A DNA stretch of 64,000 bases from Actinomycetales bacterium (lineage in GTDB: Bacteria > Actinomycetota > Actinomycetes > Actinomycetales > Kineosporiaceae). Below are positions 16,835 to 24,827 of the stretch, piece after piece (position 1 is the stretch's first letter; each line of letters opens with the position of its first letter). Position numbers and translations under genes: made by a program. The notes under the pieces were generated by a model. That model saw only the letters and a program-made list of their open reading frames with translations, had not been told where the DNA came from and searched no databases. Location: assembly GCA_012719445.1 (NCBI GenBank), contig JAAYAH010000140.1, forward strand, positions 1 to 64,000, given 5' to 3'.

Positions 16835-17367
16835 CCGCGGAGCTGGTGAGATCGGGCCTCCCGGGAGCGTTCCCCGGCCGGCGCTGTGTCTGTCCCGGCA
16901 GCTACGACCCGGTGACCACCGGTCACCTGGACGTCATCCATCGGGCCGCGACCCTGTTCGACGAGGTCGTGGTCGCCGTCCTGAGCAACCCCGTCAAGGT
17001 GCCGGTCTTCGACCTGGGGGAGCGGCTCGAACTGCTGCGGGCCAGCCTCGACGGGCTGGACCGGGTCGTCGTCGACGCCGCGCCGGGCGGACTGCTCGTC
17101 GACTACTGCCGCCGGCTCGGGGCGGTCGCGGTGGTGAAGGGGCTGCGCAGCGGGACCGACTTCGCCTACGAGCTGCCCATGGCGCTGATGAACAGGTACC
17201 TCTCCGGGCTGGAGACGGTGTTCCTGCCCGGCGACCCCACCCTGGCCCACGTGTCGAGCAGCCTCGCCAGGGAGATCGCCGTGCACGGCGGGAACGTCAC
17301 CGGGCTGGTCCCCGACGTCGTCGTCCCCCGCCTGCTCGAACGCCTCGGCCCGGCCCCGGCCGGGTGA
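16831..17367 (+). CDS. coaD: Phosphopantetheine adenylyltransferase
   Basis: Fourth step of coenzyme A synthesis: 4'-phosphopantetheine plus ATP to dephospho-CoA. 178 residues from the GTG at 16831. The N-terminal motif CPGSYDPVTTGHLDVI contains the (T/H)xGH nucleotidyl-transfer site. KGLRSGTDFAYELPMALMN, then FLPGDPTLAHVSSSLAREI are the substrate and ATP-binding blocks. The N-terminal 15 residues before CPG are longer than in E. coli CoaD. It is translationally coupled to rsmD. Confidence 0.96.
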   Translation: MTAELVRSGLPGAFPGRRCVCPGSYDPVTTGHLDVIHRAATLFDEVVVAVLSNPVKVPVFDLGERLELLRASLDGLDRVVVDAAPGGLLVDYCRRLGAVAVVKGLRSGTDFAYELPMALMNRYLSGLETVFLPGDPTLAHVSSSLAREIAVHGGNVTGLVPDVVVPRLLERLGPAPAG

Positions 17368-17467
17368 CGCGTCCCGCCGGCGTCGCCGTGCCCCCGCCGT
17401 GACCCCTGCCGGGACCCCCGCCCGGGCTGTCGCCGGACCGCCGCAGGTCCCGCTCGGACGGCCCTGG

Positions 17468-17498
17468 TTTGGGCGGCCTGCCGGACGTGGAGTACCTT
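17468..17498 (+). promoter_or_regulatory. DUF177-rpmF promoter with CTGGTTTGGGC element
   Basis: TTTGGG (17468-17473), a 19-base spacer and TACCTT (17493-17498) form a plausible promoter. Transcription would begin near 17505, about 60 bases before the DUF177 start region. The 11-mer CTGGTTTGGGC is shared exactly with the rpmB promoter. Confidence 0.5.
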
Positions 17499-17566
17499 TG
17501 GCCCTTGGCCTCGCCGTTGACACGCCGTGGCCGGGATCGCGCTGGTCGTCAACAGAGGAGTGAGCC

Positions 17567-18139
17567 ATCCGCCTCGACCCGAGGTCGCCCCTGGTGCTCG
17601 ACACCCGGGAGCTGGGGCGTCGTCCGGGGAGCATGCGGGTCGTTCGACGCACCGTTGTCTCTCCGCCCGATCTCGGTACCGACGTGATCGGCGTCCCCGA
17701 CGGTGACGATCTCGAACTGGACCTCCGGCTCGAGGCCGTGATGGAGGGGGTCCTCGTGTCGGGCACGGCGCGGGGGCGCGCGACCGGGGAGTGCGTGCGG
17801 TGCCTCGGAGGCGTGGAGCTGGAGCTCGACGTCGACCTGCAGGAGCTGTTCGTGTACCCGGGTCGGGCGGTAGCCGAGGACCAGGACGAACTGCGTGAGA
17901 TCGAGGGCGACTACGTCAACCTCGAGCCCACGCTGCGGGACGCGGTGGTGCTCTCGCTGCCGTTCCAGCCGGTGTGCCGGGCCGACTGCCCGGGCCTGTG
18001 CCCCGAGTGCGGGGTGCGGCTCGGGGACGAGCCGGAGCACCGACACGAGGTAGTCGACCCCAGGTGGGCGGCGTTGAAGGCCTTCGGCCCGGGATCGGGC
18101 CAGGGGTCTGCCGACCCGCACGACGAGAAGGAGAGCTGA
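17567..18139 (+). CDS. DUF177 (YceD-like) protein, possible ATC start
   Basis: A 190-residue protein of the YceD/DUF177 family, which lies before rpmF in most bacteria and is linked to 23S rRNA processing and ribosome assembly. The zinc-site cysteines GECVRCLGG and [13 protein letters not shown] are all present. Homologues begin with about ten residues before [14 protein letters not shown]. Here that segment ([12 protein letters not shown]) is open in frame back to a TGA at 17561, and the only codon with AGAGGAG at a good distance (6 bases) is ATC at 17567. The first normal start is GTG at 17594, which would remove part of the conserved start. The end is TGA, 2 bases before rpmF. The family assignment is firm; the start is inferred. 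Confidence 0.85.
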   Translation: MRLDPRSPLVLDTRELGRRPGSMRVVRRTVVSPPDLGTDVIGVPDGDDLELDLRLEAVMEGVLVSGTARGRATGECVRCLGGVELELDVDLQELFVYPGRAVAEDQDELREIEGDYVNLEPTLRDAVVLSLPFQPVCRADCPGLCPECGVRLGDEPEHRHEVVDPRWAALKAFGPGSGQGSADPHDEKES

Positions 18140-18141
18140 CC

Positions 18142-18345
18142 GTGGCCGTCCCGAAGCGCAGGATGTCCCGCAGCAACACGCGGTCCCGCCGCTCCCAGTG
18201 GAAGGCGACGCCCACGACGCTGACCCAGACCGTCGAGGGCGGCCAGGTGACCTACGGGCGGCCGCACCAGGCCCGGGTCGTCACCGACTCCGTGGGTACC
18301 CCGCTGTATCTCGAGTACAAGGGCCGCAAGGTCAAGGACCTCTGA
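18142..18345 (+). CDS. rpmF: 50S ribosomal protein L32
   Basis: A 67-residue L32, GTG start, AAGGAG upstream. [21 protein letters not shown] is the actinobacterial signature. No zinc-ribbon cysteines are present, so it is the C-minus form. It is 2 bases after the DUF177 gene, in the usual DUF177-rpmF-rnc order. Confidence 0.97.
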   Translation: MAVPKRRMSRSNTRSRRSQWKATPTTLTQTVEGGQVTYGRPHQARVVTDSVGTPLYLEYKGRKVKDL

Positions 18346-18371
18346 GGCGTCGCCATGGGTGACCTTCTGCC

Positions 18372-19265
18372 GTGAGCTCGCATCACCGGAAGCCGGACGC
18401 ACCGCGGGTCGAGCGCCGTCTCCTCGACGACGCCCTCGGGGTGCGGATCAGTGACACCCTGCTGGAGCGGGCCCTCACCCACCGCTCCTACGCCTACGAG
18501 AACGGCGGGCTGCCCACCAACGAGCGGCTGGAGTTCCTCGGCGACGCGGTCCTCGGGCTCGTGGTCACCGACGCGCTCTACCGCCGTCACCCCGATCTTC
18601 CCGAGGGCCAGCTCGCCAAGCTGCGGGCGGCCGTCGTCAACATGCGCGCCCTGGCCGAGATCGCGCGCGGTCTCGGCGAGGGGGGCCTCGGCGCCCACGT
18701 CCGACTGGGCCGGGGCGAGGAGACCAGTGGTGGCAGGGACAAGTCGTCCATTCTCGCCGACACGTTGGAGGCCCTGTTCGGCGCCGTGTACCTCGAACAC
18801 GGCATCGACTGCGCCAGGACCACCGTGCACCGGCTCGTCGACCCCATGCTGGAGTCCTCCGCGACCCTCGGCGCCGGGCTGGACTGGAAGACGAGCCTCC
18901 AGGAGCTCACCGCGGCGGCCGGGCTCGGCGTCCCGGAGTACCAGGTGAGCGAGGAGGGCCCCGACCACGCCAAGCTGTTCCACGCGGTGGCTGTCGTCCA
19001 GGGCAGCGAGCGGGGCGCGGGGAGCGGGCGGAGCAAGAAGGAGGCCGAGCAGCGCGCAGCCGCAGCGGCCTTCAAGGACCTCAAGGAGGCCGAGGAGGCC
19101 GCCGACCAGGACGGGCGCGTCGCCGACGGCGAGGACGCGCGGACCGACGAGGGCGCGGCGGTCTCCGCGGCGACCGGGGTCGTGCCGGTCGCCGCGCTGC
19201 CGGACGAGACCGCCGGTCACCTCCAGTCCGAGACCACGGGAGCCCTGCACCCCGGTACCGGCTGA
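18372..19265 (+). CDS. rnc: Ribonuclease III
   Basis: Endonuclease that cuts double-stranded RNA, for example in rRNA processing. 297 residues, GTG start. The RNase III signature [16 protein letters not shown] is at about residues 54-70. The second acidic helix [15 protein letters not shown] completes the active site, and a dsRNA-binding domain follows (about 170-240, ending [17 protein letters not shown]). The last 55 residues are an extra acidic/Ala-rich tail ([18 protein letters not shown]...) beyond the usual about 240 residues. It is 11 bases before mutM, as in other actinobacteria. Confidence 0.96.
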   Translation: MSSHHRKPDAPRVERRLLDDALGVRISDTLLERALTHRSYAYENGGLPTNERLEFLGDAVLGLVVTDALYRRHPDLPEGQLAKLRAAVVNMRALAEIARGLGEGGLGAHVRLGRGEETSGGRDKSSILADTLEALFGAVYLEHGIDCARTTVHRLVDPMLESSATLGAGLDWKTSLQELTAAAGLGVPEYQVSEEGPDHAKLFHAVAVVQGSERGAGSGRSKKEAEQRAAAAAFKDLKEAEEAADQDGRVADGEDARTDEGAAVSAATGVVPVAALPDETAGHLQSETTGALHPGTG

Positions 19266-19276
19266 GAGGGTCTCGC

Positions 19277-20233
19277 GTGCCGGAGCTCCCCGAGGTCGAG
19301 GTGGTACGCCGCGGGCTGTCCCGTCGGCTCACCGGGACCGCCCTGGACGCCGTCGAGGTCGTCGACCCGAGGATCCTGCGCCGCCACGTCGCCGGGCCGG
19401 AGGACTTCCGGGCCAGGACGGCGGGCGCCGTGGTCACCGACGTCGTCCGCAGGGGCAAGTACCTGTGGTTGGAGCTCGACTCGGGTGAGGCCCTGCTGAC
19501 CCACCTCGGGATGAGCGGCCAGCTCCTGCTGCAGCCCCCGGACGTCCCGGACGAGCGACACCTGCGGCTGCGGGTGGCGCTGGGCGGGGATCCCGGCTGC
19601 GAGCTGCGGTTCGTCGACCAGCGGATCTTCGGCTCGATGGCGGTGACGGCCATGGTGCCGGCCCCGGACGGCCGACCGGGGGGCACCGGCTCCACCGGAC
19701 GGCCGCCTGCGGCGTTGCTGCCGGCCCCCGTCGCCCACATCGCCAGGGACCCGCTGGACCCCCACCTCGACGAGGGGCTGCTGCTCCGCCGGCTGCTGGT
19801 CAGGCGGAGCGGGGTGAAGCGGGCGCTGCTGGACCAGGCCCTCGTCTCCGGGATCGGCAACATCTACGCCGACGAGGCGCTGTGGCGGGCCGGGGTCCAC
19901 TACGACCGGTCGGCCGCGGGCCTCACCCGGCCAGGGGCGCTGCGGCTCCTGGAGGCCGTCCGCACGGTGATGGGCGAGGCGTTGGCCGAGGGCGGGACGA
20001 GCTTCGACAGCCTCTACGTGAACGTCAACGGCGAGAGCGGCTACTTCGACCGGGCGCTGGCCGTGTACGGGCGGGCCGGTCTGCCGTGCCGGCGGTGCGG
20101 GACGGCGGTGCGCCGGGACCCCTTCATGAACCGGTCCTCCTTCACCTGCCCCCGGTGCCAGCCCCGGCCCCGGCCGGGCTCCGGGCGCGGTCCGCGCAGG
20201 GCAGTGCGGGCGAACCGCGCGTCGAGTGGGTAG
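19277..20233 (+). CDS. mutM: Formamidopyrimidine-DNA glycosylase
   Basis: Base-excision enzyme that removes 8-oxoguanine and FaPy lesions. 318 residues, GTG start. The processed N-terminus [13 protein letters not shown] supplies the catalytic Pro and Glu. The helix-two-turn-helix [13 protein letters not shown] and the zinc finger [25 protein letters not shown] are both intact. There is a 20-residue Gly/Pro insertion around 130-150 and an Arg-rich tail after the zinc finger. Confidence 0.96.
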   Translation: MPELPEVEVVRRGLSRRLTGTALDAVEVVDPRILRRHVAGPEDFRARTAGAVVTDVVRRGKYLWLELDSGEALLTHLGMSGQLLLQPPDVPDERHLRLRVALGGDPGCELRFVDQRIFGSMAVTAMVPAPDGRPGGTGSTGRPPAALLPAPVAHIARDPLDPHLDEGLLLRRLLVRRSGVKRALLDQALVSGIGNIYADEALWRAGVHYDRSAAGLTRPGALRLLEAVRTVMGEALAEGGTSFDSLYVNVNGESGYFDRALAVYGRAGLPCRRCGTAVRRDPFMNRSSFTCPRCQPRPRPGSGRGPRRAVRANRASSG

Positions 20234-20236
20234 CCT
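20231..20236 (+). promoter_or_regulatory. -10 element for leaderless devR-like gene
   Basis: TAGCCT is followed by 7 bases before the GTG at 20244, so transcription probably starts at the start codon. The element overlaps the end of mutM. Confidence 0.5.
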
Positions 20237-20243
20237 GAACCGC

Positions 20244-20882
20244 GTGGAACAGCCGGTACGGGTCCTGGTGGTCGACGACCACGAAGTCGTGCGCCGCGGC
20301 GTCGTCGACGTCGTGGACGCCGACCCGGCCCTCACCGTCGTCGCCGAGGCGGGCACGGTCCTCGACGCCGTGCGCAGGGCGGCTGCCGTCCGGCCCGACG
20401 TGGCCATCATCGACCTCAAGCTCCCGGACGGGAACGGCATCGAGCTGGTACGCCGGCTGCGCGAGGAACTGCCGGCCGTCCGCTGCGTCGTGCTGACGTC
20501 GTTCGACGACGACGAGGCGGTGGCGGCGGCACTGGCTGCGGGAGCCGCGGCCTTCCTGCTGAAGACCGTGCGCGGGACGGAGATCGCCGACATCGTGCGG
20601 GCGGTCGCCGCGGGGCGGAACCTGCTCGACGAGCGGGCGGTCGCCCGGCGCAGGGCCGCGAACTCCGACCCGACGGACGCGCTGACCCCCACCGAGCGCA
20701 AGGTGCTGGAGCTCATCGGCGACGGCCTGTCCAACCGCGAGATCGGCGAGGAGCTGGGCCTGGCCGAGAAGACGGTGAAGAACCACGTCACCGGGCTGTT
20801 GGCGAAGATGGGCTTCCGCCGCCGCACCCAGGCCGCGGCCTGGGTCGCAGCGCACCGCTCCGGAGCCGGCTGGAACGAGTAG
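20244..20882 (+). CDS. NarL/DevR-family response regulator
   Basis: A 212-residue two-component regulator. The receiver domain starts VRVLVVDDHEVVRRG and has the phosphoacceptor Asp57 in VAIIDLKLPDG, with Lys in AFLLKTVRG. The C-terminal LuxR-type helix-turn-helix is LTPTERKVLELIGDGLSNREI...LAEKTVKNHVTGLLAKMGFRRRTQAA, close to the sequence of DevR/DosR, the dormancy regulator of mycobacteria. The GTG at 20244 is preferred because of the leaderless -10. A DevS-like kinase is 2.3 kb away on the other strand, so they probably form a pair. I found no obvious DevR box (GGGACT-type dyad) by eye in this window. Confidence 0.85.
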   Translation: MEQPVRVLVVDDHEVVRRGVVDVVDADPALTVVAEAGTVLDAVRRAAAVRPDVAIIDLKLPDGNGIELVRRLREELPAVRCVVLTSFDDDEAVAAALAAGAAAFLLKTVRGTEIADIVRAVAAGRNLLDERAVARRRAANSDPTDALTPTERKVLELIGDGLSNREIGEELGLAEKTVKNHVTGLLAKMGFRRRTQAAAWVAAHRSGAGWNE

Positions 20883-20959
20883 CTCGCCGATGCCGTCCCG
20901 CCGCGAGGGCGCGGCCGGGCGGGTCCGGGTGGGCGAGGCCGACCGGGGACAGGTGGCGG

Positions 20960-23020
20960 TCAGCCGGACGCCGACCGCTCCAGCGGTCCCCTCACCGCAG
21001 CTCTCGCCGTTCCCTTGTCCTGCAGGGTCGCCGGGTCAGCGGGCTCGGCCGACCCGGAGAGGACGATCCGGTCCCTGCCGAGGGCCTTCGCCCGGTACAG
21101 CGCCCGGTCCGCCGCCTCGACCAATCCGGTGGGACCGTTGCCGTCGCCCGTCCTGGACACGGCGATCCCCGTGCTGGCGGTGAGCCGGGGAGCCACGGGC
21201 GACGCGGCGTGCGGCACGGCCGCCTTCGCCAGCAGCCCGTGGAACCGCTTCGCGACGGCCAGGGCGGCACGGGCACCGCTGTCGGGGAGCAGGACGGCGA
21301 ACTCCTCGCCGCCGTACCGGCAGGCGAGGTCCGCGGGTTCCCGGACGGCGCTGTGCAGGCAGGAGGCCACCGTGCGCAGCGCCTGGTCCCCCCTGACGTG
21401 GCCGTAGTGGTCGTTGTACTGCTTGAAGGCGTCGATGTCGATCATCAAGAGGGCCAGCTTCCGCTCGCCGTGCTCGGCGCCCTCCAGACGCCGCCAGTGG
21501 TCGGCGAGGTGGCTCTCGAAGGCCGCCCGGTTGGCGATGCTCGTCAGCCCGTCCCGCTTGAGCAGCCGCTGGAGCTCGGTGTTGGCCCGTTGCAGCTCGA
21601 CCTCGGCCCGGCGCCGGGTGGTCACCTCCTCGGCCAGCTCGTGGGTCCGGCGCTGCACCAGCTCCTCCAGTTCGACGGCGTGGAGCTGGAGCTGCTCGGT
21701 GCTGGAGATCGCCTCCAGGGTGCGGCTCAGGTCCTGCAGCAGCACCTCGCCGACCTTGACCGGTCCCCAGCCTCGCTCGAACAGGACGTAGCCGAGCTCC
21801 CTGCCACCGGCCGAGAGGGCCTGCACCATCAACGCGCCGGTGCCGATCTGGTGGCGGAGATCCTCGGGCAGGAGCAATCGGGTGGGGAACCATCCCTGCG
21901 GCGGGGGATGCGCCTTCCCCTCCCGGAAGTCGAGGAGGAGCCGTCCCGGTCCCGGCGGGTCGCCGGCGGCGGTGCGCAGCGGTCGCTGGTGCAGGACGAC
22001 GAAGCACCGGCCGACGCCCAACCCGTCGAGCTTCTCGGCCAGGACGTCCACCACCGCGTCGAGGGTCGTGCAGTGGAACAGCGACCGGTTCAGCCCGAGA
22101 GCGGCGTCCTGGCCGGACAGGTGGTCGTAGGCACCCTCGGCGATCTCGCGCAGGAGCCGGTTCTGGTCGACCGGTGATGCCCCGCTCGGCCGGGTCGTCC
22201 CCCTGACCACCAGCCGCGAGGGCACCATGATCTCCCCGCCGGGAGGCTTGCCCTTCATCTCGGCGACGAGCTGCCGGGCGGCAACCGTCCCCTGGTTCTC
22301 CAGGTCCTGGTCGACCGAGGTCAGCCCCGGCCAGTTCAGGGCACTCGTGGCCTCGTTGTCGAAACCGGTGATCATGATGTCATCCGGGACCCTGAGCCCG
22401 GCAGCCCGTGCCGCGCGGAGCGCCCCCAGGGCGGAGAGGTCGTTCGCGGCCGCCACCGCGTCGATCTCCGGCCGGGCCTTCAGCAGCCGCCGGACCGACC
22501 AGTAACTCGTCTCCTGGTCGAACCGGCCGTCGACGACGAGCTCCTCGTCCGGGACCAGCCCGCGCCGCGCGAGTTCCTCCCGGAACACCCGTTCCCGATC
22601 GATCGCGTCGGGTTGGTGCGGGATGCCCCGGACGTGGGCCACGGTGCGTGCCCCGCAGTCGTCCACGAGATGGGCGACGACGGCTCGCATCCCGGTGACG
22701 TTGTCGCCCCGGATCCAGGTGCCGTCCGGTGTCTCCACCCCGATCCGGACCACGGGCCGCCCGAACGACTCCAGCAGGGCCGCGAAGCTCGCCTCCTCCT
22801 CGCCGGCCATGCAGTTCGTGGTGATGAAACCGCAGGGCGAGGCGGCCTGGAGGAACATCCGCAGCGACGGGGGCGGACCGGGGACGCGGGGGTCGTTCAC
22901 GCAGACCAGCAGGGAGTGGCCGTGCTGCGACAGCACCGGGGAGATGCCCGCGACCAGACGCGTCTGGTACTCGTCCATGCCGGTGGAGATGAGGACCACC
23001 AGGCGCGGGAAGGGGTCCAC
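20960..23020 (-). CDS. LacI-type sensor domain fused to GGDEF
   Basis: A 686-residue signalling protein, GTG start. Residues about 5-270 are a periplasmic-binding-protein-like LacI sensor domain (VVLISTGMDEYQTRLVAGI, ITTNCMAGEEE, VAAANDLSALGALRAAR, ITGFDNEATSALNWPGLTSVDQD). There is no DNA-binding helix-turn-helix before it and no signal peptide or membrane segment. A GAF-like region (about 300-430) and a coiled coil (about 440-500, LHAVELEELVQRRTHELAEEV) lead to GGDEF (505-660) with CRYGGEEFAVLLP, the active-type GGEEF signature. It should make cyclic di-GMP in response to a small cytoplasmic ligand. It is convergent with the DevR-like gene and sits between it and the DevS-like gene. Confidence 0.9.
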   Translation of the reverse strand: MDPFPRLVVLISTGMDEYQTRLVAGISPVLSQHGHSLLVCVNDPRVPGPPPSLRMFLQAASPCGFITTNCMAGEEEASFAALLESFGRPVVRIGVETPDGTWIRGDNVTGMRAVVAHLVDDCGARTVAHVRGIPHQPDAIDRERVFREELARRGLVPDEELVVDGRFDQETSYWSVRRLLKARPEIDAVAAANDLSALGALRAARAAGLRVPDDIMITGFDNEATSALNWPGLTSVDQDLENQGTVAARQLVAEMKGKPPGGEIMVPSRLVVRGTTRPSGASPVDQNRLLREIAEGAYDHLSGQDAALGLNRSLFHCTTLDAVVDVLAEKLDGLGVGRCFVVLHQRPLRTAAGDPPGPGRLLLDFREGKAHPPPQGWFPTRLLLPEDLRHQIGTGALMVQALSAGGRELGYVLFERGWGPVKVGEVLLQDLSRTLEAISSTEQLQLHAVELEELVQRRTHELAEEVTTRRRAEVELQRANTELQRLLKRDGLTSIANRAAFESHLADHWRRLEGAEHGERKLALLMIDIDAFKQYNDHYGHVRGDQALRTVASCLHSAVREPADLACRYGGEEFAVLLPDSGARAALAVAKRFHGLLAKAAVPHAASPVAPRLTASTGIAVSRTGDGNGPTGLVEAADRALYRAKALGRDRIVLSGSAEPADPATLQDKGTARAAVRGPLERSASG

Positions 23021-23182
23021 CGCTCTCCTCGGAGGTGCTGTCCGGGCCGGGAGGCCACACGCTCCTTCCCGGGTACATCGGATCCCGGGGCGGCCACCTT
23101 GAGCCGGGAGGTGTCCCGTTCGCCGGAACCGAGGTGATCTGACCGGGGTGATATGGCGGGGTGTCGGGCGGCCCGGCTGTGG

Positions 23183-24808
23183 TCAGCCGTCGAGCGGCAC
23201 CTGCCAGCGGAGCGCCGTCCCGCCCGAGGGGGTCGTCGACGCCACGCAGCCGCCCCCGTGCCGGCGGGCCCGCTCGTCGAGGTTGTCCAGGCCGCTGCGG
23301 CGGGTGGCCCGGGGGGACAGGCCGCTGCCGTCGTCCACGACCTCGACGGTCACCGCGGCCCGGGTGACCGCCATCCGGACGGCGACGTGCGCCGGGCGGG
23401 CGTGCCGGGAGGCGTTGGACAACCCCTCCCGTACCACCGCGACCACGTCGTCCTCGACGTCGGCGGGGACCAGTTCGTCGATGTCCTCGTCGCAGGCGAC
23501 CTCGAGGTCGGGAACGAAGCCGAGCGTGGTGCGGGAACGGGTGAGCTCGCCCTGGATCCGGTCCAGCAGTCCGGTCGGCTCGGTGGGGTCGCGCAGGGCC
23601 CTGATCGTGGCCCTGATCTGACGCACCGCCCGGTCGAGCGACTCCAGCGACCCCTCGATCTGCGCGGCGGTGCCCGGTGAGGCACCGGCGCGGACCCGGG
23701 ACAGGCGCATGCCCATCGCGAACAGCTCCTGGATGACCAGGTCGTGCAGGTCCCGGGCGATCCGCTGCCGTTCCTCCAGCAGTTCGGCGTCCTTGGCCCG
23801 CCGCCGGTGCTCGGTGAGCCGGAGGGCGAGCGCGGCCTGGCCGGCGAAGGTCTCCGCGGTCGCGAGGTCCTGTTCGGTGAAGGGCCTGCTGTCCTTGTCC
23901 CGGAGCAGCACGAGCACGCCGGTCGCGTCCTCGCCCGCGACGAGAGGGGCGTACAGGGCCGGCCCGAACCGGCGCATGGACGCCACGGCCTTCGTCTCGG
24001 CCCACAGGTCGGACAGGCGGCGTCCGGTGCCCTCGTGGATCGCCGTGACCGCGGGGCCGTCGGGGGGCATGACGGTCCCGATGAGCTCCCCGGCGTCCTC
24101 GCCGTCGGCGACCTCCAGCACCCACTGGTCGTCCCAGCCCGGCAGGACCAGGGCGGCGACGCTGGCGTCCGCGACCTGCCGTGCCCTGGTCGCCACCAGC
24201 TCCAGGGCGTCCTCCTCCTCCGTGCCGGAGAGCATGGCCGTGGTGACCTGCTGGGCCGCCGCCATCCAGGCCTCCCGGCGGCGGGCGGCCTCGTAGAGCC
24301 GTGCGTTGTCCACCGCGACCGCGGCGGCCGCGGCGAGCGCGACCACGACGTCCTCGTCCTCGGCGGTGAACCCGCCGGCCTTGTCCGCGAGATAGAGGTT
24401 GCCGATGAGCCTGTCCCCGATGCCGACGGGGACGCCGAGAAAGGTCGTCATCGTCGGGTGGTGCTCGGGGAAGCCGACTGCCGCGGGGTGCCTGCTGATG
24501 TCGGGGACCCGGACGGCCCGGCCGACCCGGGTGATGTGGCCGAGCACCCCGTGACCGGCGGGCAGCCGGCCGATGAGGGTGACGGCGTCCGGCGAGATCC
24601 CGGTGTGCACGAAGGCCCGGTGCAGGCCGCCCTCGTCGAGGACGCCGAGGGCCGCGTAGGGGGCGCTGGTGAGGTCGGCGGCCGCGCGGACGATACGCCG
24701 GAGCGTCGGCTCGAGTTCGAGCCCGTCGGCGATCGCGACCACGGCGTCCAGCAGCCGCCTGTCCGCCGGGGGCGTCATCCGCCCCGGCTCGGGGACCGGA
24801 TCGGCCAC
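23183..24808 (-). CDS. DevS/DosT-like two-GAF heme-type sensor kinase
   Basis: A 541-residue cytosolic histidine kinase from the GTG at 24808 (AGGAGGGA upstream). GAF-A (about 15-165) contains HPTMTTFLGVP; the first His (residue 117) and Tyr139 in GNLYL align, 22 residues apart, with heme-ligand His149 and distal Tyr171 of M. tuberculosis DevS. GAF-B is about 185-330. The HisKA_3 phosphoacceptor is in ERQRIARDLHDLVIQELFAMGM, followed by HATPase_c (VREGLSNASRHARP, DDGSGL). So it probably binds heme and senses O2, NO or CO, with the nearby DevR-like protein as its likely partner. Heme binding is inferred from alignment by eye. It lies 19 bases after cydC. Confidence 0.86.
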   Translation of the reverse strand: MADPVPEPGRMTPPADRRLLDAVVAIADGLELEPTLRRIVRAAADLTSAPYAALGVLDEGGLHRAFVHTGISPDAVTLIGRLPAGHGVLGHITRVGRAVRVPDISRHPAAVGFPEHHPTMTTFLGVPVGIGDRLIGNLYLADKAGGFTAEDEDVVVALAAAAAVAVDNARLYEAARRREAWMAAAQQVTTAMLSGTEEEDALELVATRARQVADASVAALVLPGWDDQWVLEVADGEDAGELIGTVMPPDGPAVTAIHEGTGRRLSDLWAETKAVASMRRFGPALYAPLVAGEDATGVLVLLRDKDSRPFTEQDLATAETFAGQAALALRLTEHRRRAKDAELLEERQRIARDLHDLVIQELFAMGMRLSRVRAGASPGTAAQIEGSLESLDRAVRQIRATIRALRDPTEPTGLLDRIQGELTRSRTTLGFVPDLEVACDEDIDELVPADVEDDVVAVVREGLSNASRHARPAHVAVRMAVTRAAVTVEVVDDGSGLSPRATRRSGLDNLDERARRHGGGCVASTTPSGGTALRWQVPLDG

Positions 24809-24827
24809 GCTCTCCCTCCTCAGGACG

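Noticed and set aside
17368-17467. RNA gene after coaD
   Set aside because: Only GC-rich sequence without a clear fold or tRNA box.
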